Below, one piece after another: positions 37,097-47,136 of a DNA stretch of 64,000 bases. The DNA lies in contig NW_026111625.1 of NCBI RefSeq assembly GCF_024679095.1, positions 339,001-403,000 on the forward strand. Direction: 5' to 3'. The notes below the pieces were generated by a model, which saw nothing but the letters and a program-made list of their open reading frames with translations, searched no databases and had not been told where the DNA came from. The position numbers and the translations under genes were made by a program. This DNA comes from Eriocheir sinensis (lineage: Eukaryota; Arthropoda; Malacostraca; Decapoda; Varunidae). Positions within the stretch are counted from its first letter, which is position 1, and each line of letters begins with the position of its first letter.

Positions 37097-38650
37097 AGGT
37101 CCTGACGGGATATTTCCGAGGGTATTAAAGGAGTTAGGTGATATAATCAGTGACCCACTAACCGACATCTTTAAGATGTCGGTAAATACTGGCTATGTGC
37201 CGAGCCTATGGAAAGTAGCTAATGTGACGCCGATTTTTAAAAAGGGGGACAGGTCAGTTGCTTCAAACTATCGCCCAATTAGCTTAACATCGGTTATAGG
37301 GAAGATGCTGGAGTCCATAATAGCCAGGAACATCTGGAGCATTTAGAGCATAGAGAAACATAGCTTAATTCACGACTCGCAGCATGGGTTCACAAAAGGT
37401 AGGTCATGCCTCACCAATCTCTTGTCCTTCTACAATAAAGTATTTGAGGCGGTTGACAGAGATGAAAATTATGATGTAATCTATCTTGATTTTAGTAAAG
37501 CGTTTGACAAAGTTCCTCACCAACGACTGTTGCTTAAATTACAGGCTCACGGAGTAGAGGGTAAAGTTTTGAACTGGGTCAAGGCGTGGCTTAGCAATAG
37601 GAAGCAAAGAGTGCAAATCAATGGTAAAAGATCTGACTGGGGATGTGTTACGAGTGGGGTCCCACAAGGTTCGGTATTAGGTCCACTTTTGTTTATTATT
37701 TATATCAATGACTTAGACACAGGAATTAGTAGTGATGTTAGTAAATTTGCAGATGATACCAAGATCGGTAGAGTAATTGAGTCGGATCAGGACGCTAGTA
37801 TTCTCCAAGGTGAACTCAACAGATTATATGACTGGGCGGATAAATGGCAGATGGAGTTCAATGTAGGGAAGTGCAGTATTCTGAGTGTAGGTAGGAACAA
37901 CCCTCACATAACTATTGCTTAAATGACACTCTCATAAGTAGGTCTGGGTGCGAGAGGATTTAGGGTCTTAGTGAGCTCTGATCTCCGTCCAAGGGCACAA
38001 TGCATTCAAGCTAGAAATCGAGCTAATAGGGTACTGGGATTTATTTCAAGGAGCGTAAGCAACAGAAGCCCAGAAGTCTTCCTCAAACTATATTTAGCAT
38101 TAGTTAGACCTCATCTTGACTATGCGGTTCAGTTCTGGTCACCCTACTATAGAATGGATATCAAAATGTTAGAATCGGTGCAGAGGAGGATGACTAAGAT
38201 GATTCAGGGGTTGAGAAACTTGCCATACGAGGAAAGACTCAAACAGTTAAACTTGCATTCTCTAGAAAGGCGAAGGGTGCGTGGAGACATGATCGAGGTT
38301 TATAAATGGATGAAGGGCTTTAATAAGGGAGACATTCATAAGGTTTTGTTGGTAAGAGAACCGGGTAGGACACGAAGTAACGGGTTTAAACTGGATAAAT
38401 TCAGATTTAACAGGGACATAGGCAAAAATTGGTTTACTAACAGGGTGGTGGATGAGTGGAATAGGCTTAGCAGTCATGTGGTGAGTGCCAATACAATTGT
38501 CGCATTCAAAAATAGACTAGATAAATTCATGGACAGCGATATTAGGTGGGGTTAGATACACGGGAGCTTAGGGTCAAAGGAGCTGCCTCGTACAGGCCTA
38601 CCGGCCTCTTGCAGACTCCTGCGTTCTTATGTTCTTATGTTCTTATGTTC
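37097..38650 (+). mobile_element. CR1-like retrotransposon, family C, copy J, inserted in a SINE
   Basis: Begins inside the RT fingers (codons for SPGPDGIFPRVLKELG) and runs to the full 3' end with three and a half GTTCTTAT tail units. Motifs YLDFSKAFDKVPHQ, SGVPQGSVLGP and KFADDTKIG are present. Lesions compared with copy I: a small insertion near 37337 (ATTTAGAGCATAGAG), a one-base deletion near 37905, and single-base losses near 37955 and 37965. Open blocks are 37422-37922 and 37971-38555. Apart from these lesions it is nearly identical to copy I, so both are young. Confidence 0.9.
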
Positions 38651-38835
38651 TATCATCCCGTATTCTAGAAGAAACCGTACAAGCGAGTAAAAAATGCGTT
38701 CCATGGGGCAGCATGAGCCAAGCATAACTAGCGCCACTATAAAAATTGCCTGCGCCATGACGGGCTTGGGCCGACCACCAGGCCCCTGAAGAAAGCCTTC
38801 CGGCTCTATAGGCTGAGATGTAAACACAAAAAAAG
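38651..38835 (+). mobile_element. SINE, right part of the split copy
   Basis: TATCATCCCGTATTCTAGAA onward, ending CCTTCCGGCTCTATAGGC plus an A-rich tail. It is collinear with 40150-40318, where the same sequence is uninterrupted. Confidence 0.85.
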
Positions 38836-40003
38836 TTACCACATTTATCACATTTACCGACATACAAGGGGTGTAGGGTACCTCATTTATCACATTTACC
38901 GACATACAAGGGGTGTAGGGTACCTCATTTATCACATTTACCGACATACAAGGGGTGTAGGGTACCTCATTTATCACATTTACCGACATTCACTGGGTGT
39001 AGGGCATCTCATTAATCACATTTACCGATATACAAGGGGTGCAGGTTATCTCAGTTATCACATTTACCGACTTATAAGGGGTGTAGGTTATCTTATTGAT
39101 CACATTTACCGACATACAAGGGGTTCAGGTTATCTCATTTATCACATTTACCGACATACAAGGGGTGTACGTTACCTCATTGATCACATTTACCGACATA
39201 CAAGGGGTTCAGGTTATCTCAGTTATCACATTTACCGACATACAAGGGGTGTAGTTTACCTCATTGATCACATTTACCGACATACAAGGGGTTCAGGTTA
39301 TCTCATTTTTCACATTCACCGACGTACAAGGGGTGCAGGTTATCTCATTTCTCACATTTACCGACATATAAGGTGTGCAGGTTATCTCATTTATCACATT
39401 TACCGACGTACAAGGGGTGTAGGTTATCTCATTTCTCACATTTACCGACATACAAAGGGTTCAGGTTATCTCATTTATCACATTTACCGACATACAAGGG
39501 GTGTAGGTTATCTCATTTATCACATATACCGACATGCAAGGGGTGTAGGTTATCTCATTTATCATATATACCGACATACAAGGCGTGCAGGTTATCTCAT
39601 TTATCACATATACCGACATACAAGGGGTGCAGGATATCTCATTTATCACATTTACCGACATACAAGGAGTGCAGGTTATCTCATTTATCACATATACCGA
39701 CATACAAGGGGTGCAGGCTATCTCATTTTTTACATATACTGACATACAAGGGGTGTAGGTTATCTCATTTATCATATATATCGATATACAAGGGGTGCAG
39801 GTGATCTCATTTATCACATTTACCGACATGCAAGGGGTGCAGGTTATCTCATTTATCACATTTACCGACATACAAGAGGATTAGGTTATCTCATTTATCA
39901 CATTTACCGACATACAAGGGGTGCAGGTTATCTCATTTATTACATTTACTGACATACAAGGGGTTTAGGTTATCTCATTTTTCACATTTACCGACATACA
40001 AGG
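38836..40003. repeat. 42-bp satellite, array 2 (about 28 units)
   Basis: Same unit as array 1. Unit variants occur in an order that is repeated in array 3 (for example TTCACTGGGTGTAGGGC at 38989 and 40472). Confidence 0.97.
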
Positions 40004-40318
40004 GAGGCGGTGGCTGAGTGATTAGCGTGCGGGGCCAGCATTCAGCATAACATGGACAATGTCAATTCATATCCCCATGCTACCACCTGGGATTTTTTAG
40101 TTACTGCCGAGTGGTTTAAGACTACCCACAGGCTGTCCAGCAGACCACCTATCATCCCGGATTCTAGAAGAAACCGTACAAGCGAGTAAAAAATGCGTTC
40201 CATGGGGTAGCATGAGCCAAGCATAACTATCGCCACTATCAAAATTGCCTGCGCCATGACGGGCTTGGGCCGACCACCAGGCCCCTGAAGAAGGCTGAGA
40301 TGTAAACAAAAAAAAAAG
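40004..40318 (+). mobile_element. SINE between satellite arrays, uninterrupted copy
   Basis: Head GGCGGTGGCTGAGTGATTAG, body and A-rich tail as in the split copy. It lacks about 17 bp near its 3' end (GAAGAAGGCTGAG against GAAGAAAGCC...TAGGCTGAG), apparently lost between short direct repeats. Confidence 0.85.
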
Positions 40319-41646
40319 TTACCACATTTATCACATTTACCGACATACAAGGGGTGTAGGGTACCTCATTTATCACATTTACCGACATACAAGGGGTGTA
40401 GGGTACCTCATTTATCACATTTACCGACATACAAGGGGTGTAGGGTACCTCATTTATCACATTTACCGACATTCACTGGGTGTAGGGCGTCTCATTAATC
40501 ACATTTACCGAAATACAAGGGGTGCAGGTTATCTCAGTTATCACATTTACCGACTTATAAGGGTTGTTTGTTATCTTATTGATCACATTTACCGACATAC
40601 AAGGGGTTCAGGTTATCTCATTTATCACATTTACCGACATACAAGGGGTGTACGTTACATCATTGACCACATTTACCGACATACAAGGGGTTCAGGTTAT
40701 CTCAGTTATCACATTTACCGACATACAAGGGGTGTAGTTTACCTCATTGATCACATTTACCGACATACAAGGGGTTCAGGTTATCTCATTTATCACATTC
40801 ACCGACGTACAAGGGGTGCAGGTTATCTCATTTCTCACATTTACCGATATATAATGTGTGCAGGTTATCTCATTTATCACATTTACCGACGTACAAGGGG
40901 TGTAGGTTATCTCATTTCTCACATTTACCGACATACAAAGGGTTCAGGTTATCTCATTTATCATATTTGCCGACATACAAGGGGTGTAGGTTATCTCATT
41001 TATCACATATACCGACATGCAAGGGGTGTAGGTTATCTCATTTATCACATATACCGACATACAAGGGGTGAAGGTTATCTCATTTATCACATATACCGAC
41101 ATACAAGGGGTGCAGGATATCTCATTTATCACATTTATCGACATACAAGGGGTGCAGGTTATCTCATTTATCACATATACCGACATACAAGGGGTGCAGG
41201 CTATCTCATTTTTTACATTTACTGACATACAAGGGGTGTAGGTTATCTCATTTATCACATATATCGACATACAAGGGGTGCAGGTGATCTCATTTATCAC
41301 ATTTACCGACATGCAAGGGGTGCAGGTTATCTCATTTATCACATTTACCGACATACAAGAGGTGTAGGTTATCTCATTTATCACATTTACCGACATACAA
41401 GGGGTGCAGGTTATCTCATTTATTACATTTACTGACATACAAGGGGTGTAGGTTATCTCATTTATCACATATACCGACATACAAGGGGTGTAGGTTATCT
41501 CATTTATCACATTTACCGACATACAAGGGGTGTAGGTTATCTCAGTTATCACATTTACCGACATACAAGGGGAGCAGATTATCTCATTTATCACATTTAC
41601 CGACACACCTCATTTACCTCATTTACTGACGTACAAAGGGTGCAGG
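40319..41646. repeat. 42-bp satellite, array 3 (about 31 units)
   Basis: Continues the same family. The first ~1.2 kb parallels array 2 at a constant offset of 1483 bp. Confidence 0.97.
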
Positions 41647-41798
41647 AAGAAACTTTCATATTTCAAGCAATTTTTAAATTCAAAACATATGTCAACATTT
41701 ACTTTTAAAAAAGAATAAAAAATAAAAACTCAGGTGGGACATATCGCGATAGGCAGTCGATAAAGACACGCTACCGTGTCGCAATTCATCCACCCTTT

Positions 41799-41869
41799 GT
41801 TTGTAAACAAATCCCACGCATGCGCAGATTGGATGGGATGTCTTAGGATACGTGGATGGCAGATGACAC
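41799..41869 (-). repeat. Right arm of the inverted repeat flanking the satellite block
   Basis: Reverse complement of 36431-36504 with a few mismatches in the inner part. Confidence 0.85.
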
Positions 41870-41870
41870 C

Positions 41871-42075
41871 ACTCCGGGTAGGACACGTAGCAATGGGTTT
41901 AAGTTGGATAACTTCAGGTTCAACGAAGACATAGGCAAGAATTGATTTACCAACAATGGTGGATGAGTAGAACAGACGTAGAAGTCTTGTGGTGAGCGCC
42001 AACATGATAGATACATTCAAGAAGAGGTTAGGTAAGTTCTGGGATGGGAGGAGTATGGGGCGTTAGTTTGATGCC
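41871..42075 (+). mobile_element. CR1-like family C, carboxy-terminal fragment
   Basis: GGGTAGGACACGTAGCAATG onward corresponds to the GRTRSNGFKLD...FRFN..IGKN region of copy I, with several stops and frameshifts; clearly older than copies I and J. It starts directly against the inverted-repeat arm. The matching 3' UTR end appears at 42725-42795, so the two were separated by an insertion. Confidence 0.65.
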
Positions 42076-42629
42076 GTGGTCCGGACGGCATGTTGCGCTG
42101 TCTCGCGAGACCTCCTTCCTCCTCTTCCTCTTGTTGCTGGGGGAGCCCGACGGGTGGGTGGGGGGGTCGAGGGAAGGCAAAGCCCTCCCCCCCGGTTAAG
42201 AAGGTGGGGGGGTCGAGGCGGGGCGAAGCCCCCCCTTTTAGCTTAGGTCTTGTTGGTTTCCCGAAAATGAACTGACGCTGCCGCCATTAGAGGGTGGTAA
42301 CACTGCAGCAAAAAATGCATAACTGACAACTGGGGCTGGCCACTAGGTTACTGGAGTGAGCGGAAGCCCACTACTGCAGCCCAGGATCAAAGGACACAGG
42401 GTCTACCGGAGAGCGCGTCAAATTTTGAATCAACTGGCGCATGACGTCATCAGGTGGAAAGTTGGTGTGTTCAGCTATGGTTTACGCCTCAGTAGCCAGC
42501 CGGAAGCGGTGGTGTACGGATTGCTTGTTCTTGTCAAATCACAATGCCTTGCAGTTGTTAAGTATCTGGCTGCAAGTCTGTAAGTAGGCTATTTAACGCT
42601 CTAGAAAAAGCACCATAGTCTGTCTAGGT
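42076..42629. other. GC-rich insert, no gene recognised
   Basis: Contains GGGGGGTCGAGG and GGCGAAGCC-type motifs and a short direct repeat (GGTGGGGGGGTCGAGG, twice). The segment at 42386-42470 has an inverted counterpart at 43395-43447. Confidence 0.4.
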
Positions 42630-42720
42630 CAGGGGTGTTCAAACTTTTTTTCACAGAGGGCCACATGCGGAAAATATACGAAGTCGGGCCACTCTGTATA
42701 TTTATGGATGGAGACAGATT
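42630..42720 (+). mobile_element. hAT-like end fragment
   Basis: CAGGGGTGTTCAAACTTTTT followed by CAGAGGGCCACATG and GTCGGGCCACTCTG, a terminal sequence type common in animal hAT elements. No partner end was found. Confidence 0.4.
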
Positions 42721-42724
42721 TTAG

Positions 42725-42795
42725 AGTTTATAGTTTTACAGGAACTACCACGTGTAGGTCAACTGGCCTCTTGCAGATTCCTTATTTTCTTATGT
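42725..42795 (+). mobile_element. CR1-like family C, 3' UTR end
   Basis: GGTCAACTGGCCTCTTGCAG then ATTCC and TTTTCTTATGTATG matches the 3' terminus of copy J (CCTACCGGCCTCTTGCAGAC). It is probably the continuation of the fragment at 41871. Confidence 0.55.
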
Positions 42796-43394
42796 ATGTA
42801 TTTTTTTAAGGAATGTAAGTAAGTAGATATAGGCAAGTGTACCTTTAAAGGAATCTATTTTCTATAATGTTTTATTTTATTTATGTATACAGGATAAACT
42901 ATTGAATCCTATTGCAAGAGGATCGAGTAGCATCATGCTCGTTAGAGAGGATTTGAATGTAAGCTTATAGCTTTCATTGTACGAATTATTATTACACAGC
43001 AAGATGTGAGCCGTTACAATGGCAATCCCACGCTTACTACTGTGAACCATAACAAAGGGACGGGCAGTCATTATTCTTAGATTTAATGTTTAGGCTCTCC
43101 CATTGTAGCCAAAAAGGTATTTTGCATGTTTTATATATTTATACTGTGTCTAGAATATGCATATATAGACAGTCAAGTGAATTATAGTGTGTATAAGATG
43201 TGTTTACGTAATTTCTTTGTGTGTTAAATTCACTACAGAAACCTATAGAAGATACAATATTTGTCAATCAAAGACGAAAACAATGAAAGCCTGTTTAGAT
43301 TTTATTTACGTTACCGCTCGACGTAAATACTTTCGATTTTATTTGCGTTACCGTTCGACGTGAATACTTCGTTTTCTATTTCATCTCTCCTCGC
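42796..43394. other. A/T-rich hAT interior, no gene recognised
   Basis: Non-repetitive sequence. A direct repeat of TTTTATTTRCGTTACCG(C/T)TCGACGT occurs at about 43299-43325 and 43335-43361. Confidence 0.35.
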
Positions 43395-43818
43395 TCCACC
43401 TGCTGACGTCATTTTCTGCGCGCTGGTTGACCCTGTGTCCTTTGATTCTGCTGCAGCCCACACCACACTGTCATGGCGTCGTGTAACAAGTCCCGCCAAG
43501 AAAATAAATAAATTAACGATCAATAATTATCGCTAAATTCTATAAATAAAGACGCTTATTTGAAGTAACTATTTAGCAACGTGTATAAAAATAATTGTAA
43601 GAAGTCCGCAGTCACTTGTTGCCATGACAACGTTGACCACTTTCTTTACTGTGATCGGTGATCGGAAGTTAGTTTGTGAAGTTCCGATCTCCACAGTCCG
43701 ATTACCTTTTACAAAGATGATCCAATCTTTGCATTCCGATCGCCAATTGCTGTTCCGATCAGATCGGAAGATCGGACGATCGGACTGATGATCGGAAGTG
43801 TCCAGGTCTGCCGAAAAC

Positions 43819-45135
43819 TAATCCAAAATATATCGAACAGATGCAAACACCTGATGAATCTAATTACTGAATCCAAATCACACTTTTCTACCTCGATTTA
43901 TTATTTTTCGTTGCACTTTTTCATCGGAACAATTCGTTTTTATGCTTCCCTAATTCAACCTTTTTTTTTTAAATCAGCTGAATTTTTTTTTTTACTTTTA
44001 ATCCGAAGAATATACTGATCGCATTATATTTATAGCTTCACCACTTCACTTTAGTTTAGTCTCGCTCTTCAGTTGGTGTGGCTACTTAGTATTTTCGGCA
44101 TAACTATTGTTCACTTACATATGTTTTTCGAATCTTACTTTTTATGGGAAGGATCTTCGAACAGAATCCTAGAATTTTTTTTTTCTATTTCCCCTTCAGT
44201 GTTGTTTCTGGAGAATTGCAATATTATTCAGAAAGGAGGAATATGCAATGTATTCTCATTCCACCATTTCAATTTCCCCAGTGAACACATTTTCTTTTTT
44301 AACGGAAGATCATCTCACCATTATGCATTGCTACTGACTGGATCTTTTTTTCTACCTTACCTTTGTTGCAGCATTTAAGAGGAAGAATATGTATTGATAC
44401 ACGTGTCGGCGAGAAACAAATAGCTTGCACTCTTTCATTTATACTTATATATTACCCAAACCTGTTACGTTTTTCACCTCTTAATTATTTTACTAACCTA
44501 CTCGTTACTTTTCTTTTTAACGTTAGCTCATGAAAGTAAATAAACTAGTGTCGTTTGTTCAACATTTTTTCGAATTTCTCTTCATGAAACAGCAACAAAC
44601 ATTTTCATTTTTCATTTCTTTTGCTCTCGTTTCTCTCTCTCTCTCTCTCTCTCAATGTGGAGGTGTTTCTATGTTGCAAGTGGCCGTTGTACTAATCAGT
44701 CTTTTTTTGCACGACTGACTAAGTGAGTGAGTGACAAATGTTTGGTAAGAAAATCAGCGATATAAATGTGTGTAAATGTGGTATAAATGGGAGGGCGGGT
44801 GAGTGAGTCCTTTCTTTCCTTCTCCTTTGAATTGTTAAATGTTTCGTCACATTTTGTTTCTTCATTAAAGTCATTCAAGTGATAGCTTAAGAGCAAAAGA
44901 AACACTCTAATCACAGCTGATAACCACCGTTTAGAAAGATCCCTTTAATGTTCTATGCGATGCAGCCAGAGTGAGGAAGCTGTTGGTGGTCAGCAGAAAG
45001 TTTCTCAGCAAGGTTTTCCAATTAACGTTCCAATGGACGAGGAGTTTGTTATAGGCGGAGCGTTGCCTGGGTGATGAAGCACAAAAACTCTACGGACACA
45101 TCAAGGCAAATTTACATTATTCAACAGCCCCCATG
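43819..45135. other. No recognised gene
   Basis: A/T-rich sequence with T runs and a (CT)n at 44634-44653. Short frames lack homology that I recognise. Confidence 0.35.
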
Positions 45136-46534
45136 ACCGACAATCAATCAATCAGTGGGGGCATACGCCGGGGGGCGCGTCGCCTCGCCCACCCTACGAC
45201 GCCAAGCCCGGGGGTCCCTCCGGGCGAGTCTCCATGCAGGCCCCCTTCCCAACCCGAGTACCTCCCGGCAGGATCTATCGACTTGCTCAAGTCACGAACT
45301 CCGTGGACGTCCCCTGGCCTCCTCCACTCAGGATTGTCTCTTACAGAGACAACCCGATGAGCAGGATCAGCTTCCGGAAAACGTGCCACGTGCCCGTATA
45401 GCCGGACTTGGCGTTGACGGACTATGCAGGTAATATATGTCGAATCAGTCTCACGGAGTAGTCGCCGGTTTGACACATAGTCATTCCAGCGATATCCCAT
45501 GATTCTGCGTAGACACTTATTATCAAAGGCATCAATTCGCCTCTCCAAGTCCCCATTTAGTGTCCATGTCTCACAACCATAGAGTAAGACAGGGAGCACA
45601 GGGGACTTGAAGATCTCGATCTTTGTCCTTCTGCACAGGTATCGACAACGCCATATACTCGTGCTGAGCGAGTCCATAACACCGTGGGCCAGACAAATCC
45701 GCCGTAAGACTTCCTGGCCAGGATCACCGTTGTTATGAACTATGCTACCAAGATACGTTAAATTTTCTGAGATCTCAACGTCCTCGCCACACGCATGAAC
45801 AGAGAGTACTGTTTCATCCAGCAAGCCTCCAAACACCTGTGCCTTGGTCTTGGGCCAGGAGACCTGGAGTCCAAAGGGCTTCGCCTCCTCGTGCAGTGCC
45901 TCGAGAGTCATCACCAAGACCTCCAGCGACTCCGCCAGGATTACTGCATCATCAGCAAAAACAAGGTCAGTGACCCTGGTATTGCCAATGGATGCTACGC
46001 AATGACTCTGGTCCACAACTCTGCCCAGTACCAAGTCCGTACAAGTGTTGAAAAGCGATGGGGCAAGGACACAGCCCTACCTCACTCCCGCATTCACGGG
46101 AAAGAAGCTGGACAAGCTTTCCCCCCCCCCCCTCACACACACACACACTTCACAGAACTTTCTGTCCCAGAATACAGGCCAGTCAGCAGACCAATAGTCC
46201 TCGCTGGAGTCCCACGGAGTCGCAGAAGATCCCAGAGTGCCTCATGATGCACTGAATCAAACGCCTTCTTGAGATCGACATAGGCTGCAAGCATCCCCTG
46301 TCGAAACTCACGTCGGCGCTCCACCAGAACGCGAAGCGCCATGATACGGTCAGTTGTTGACATGCCAGGCGTGAACCCAGACTGTTCAAGTCTCTGCAGC
46401 TTCAGCAGCTGGCGGTGAATTCGCATCAGCAAAAGGTGTGCAAGCACCTTGCCTGGCACACTGAGCAGTGTAATACCACGGTAGTCGTTGCAGTCCTGGC
46501 AGTCCCCTTTCCCTTTTCAGATAGGGACGACCAG
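45136..46534 (-). mobile_element. RTE-like retrotransposon fragment, G
   Basis: The minus strand encodes KGKGDCQDCNDYRGITLLSV, VDLKKAFDSVHHEALWDLLR (first RT Asp), a gap of disrupted frame with a (CA)n run near 46135-46147, LVFADDAVILAESLEVL (catalytic Asp pair), TYLGSIVHNNG, LLYGCETWTLNGDLERR and RQRQVRLYGHVARFPEADPA. Main open block 45144-46034. The 3' end is a (TGAT)n tail near 45136-45153. It is 5' truncated at the junction with copy F. The RTE-like assignment rests on VDLKKAFDSVH and YGCETW motifs; a sister clade is possible. Confidence 0.75.
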
Positions 46535-47136
46535 TGGAACTGGTCGTCTACCACAGCAGAAATAGAACGGTCAGAAAGGAAACTGGAGATAAAGGTACAG
46601 AGAGAAGGATAGAAACCGTAGGAGGGTAGTTTGGAAAGCAAAGATTTGTGCCAGGCCCTATCAAAAGCCTTTGATATGTCCAGCGCAATAGCAAAGGTTT
46701 CACCGAAACGGCTAAGAGAGGATGACCAAGAGTCAGTTAGGAAGGCAAGGAGATCACCAGTAGAATGCCCCTTGCGGAGCCCATACTGGCGATCAGATAG
46801 AAGGTCAGAAGTGGAAAGGTGCTTTTGAATCTTCCGGTTAAGGATTGATTCAAAAGCTTTAAATAGACAAGAAAGTAAAGCTATAGGACGGTAGTTTGAG
46901 GGATTGGAGCGGTCACCCTTCTTAGGCACAGGCTGTATGAAGGTATACTTCCAGCAGGAAGGAAAGGTAGATGTTGACAGGCAGAGGCGAAAGAGTTTGA
47001 CCAGGCAAGGTGACAGCACGGAGGCACAGTTTTTAAGGACAATAGGAGGCACTCCATCAGGTCCATAAGACTTCTGAGAATTGAGGGCAGAGAGGGCATA
47101 GAAAACATCATTTTGAAGAATCTTTATAACAGGCAT
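46426..47136 (-). pseudogene. Copy F partial reverse transcriptase joined to RTE-like sequence
   Basis: Residues 1-200 are Jockey/I-like RT (SYGPDGVPPIVLKN, VPKKGDRSNPSNYRPIALLS, ALDISKAFDRAWHKSLLS). After SAVVDDQFHW the frame continues into the RTE-like fragment in a non-native frame and stops at 46426. The RT lacks GVPQGSV and YADD, so it is non-functional. Confidence 0.7.

Larger units (their letters stand above)
42386..43447. repeat. Diverged inverted-repeat pair inside the hAT element
   Basis: TCAAAGGACACAGGGTC at 42391 and its reverse complement at 43431. Both are followed (inward reading) by GCGCG and ATGACGTCA-type sequence and CAGGTGGA. The arms are roughly 55-80 bp. Confidence 0.5.
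35788..43810. mobile_element. hAT-type DNA transposon, ~8.0 kb, non-autonomous, with nested insertions
   Basis: Perfect 8-bp direct repeat CCGAAAAC at 35780-35787 and 43811-43818 flanks the element; 8 bp is the hAT target-duplication length. The left end is CAGTGGTGGGCACTGATCAC; the right end read inwards is CAGACCTGGACACTTCCGAT, matching at 10 of the first 14 positions. Both ends carry many CCGATC motifs on the same inward strand within 160 bp, as expected for subterminal transposase sites. No transposase frame was found; the interior is filled with satellite arrays, SINEs, CR1-like pieces and A/T-rich DNA. Host sequence on either side (TCCAAAATAG and TAATCCAAAA) would join neatly without it. 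Confidence 0.8.

Noticed and set aside
38836..41646. Frames of 100-220 codons over the 42-bp arrays on both strands
   Set aside because: 42 bp is a multiple of three, so any stop-free unit frame is extended indefinitely. Motifs are just the translated unit.
38836..41646. CRISPR-like regular repeat array
   Set aside because: Units are contiguous with no unique spacers, no cas-like genes are present and the sequence is eukaryotic.
35788..43810. Transposase gene inside the hAT element
   Set aside because: All frames of 100 codons or more inside are satellite, SINE or CR1-like; no hAT dimerisation or catalytic block was seen.
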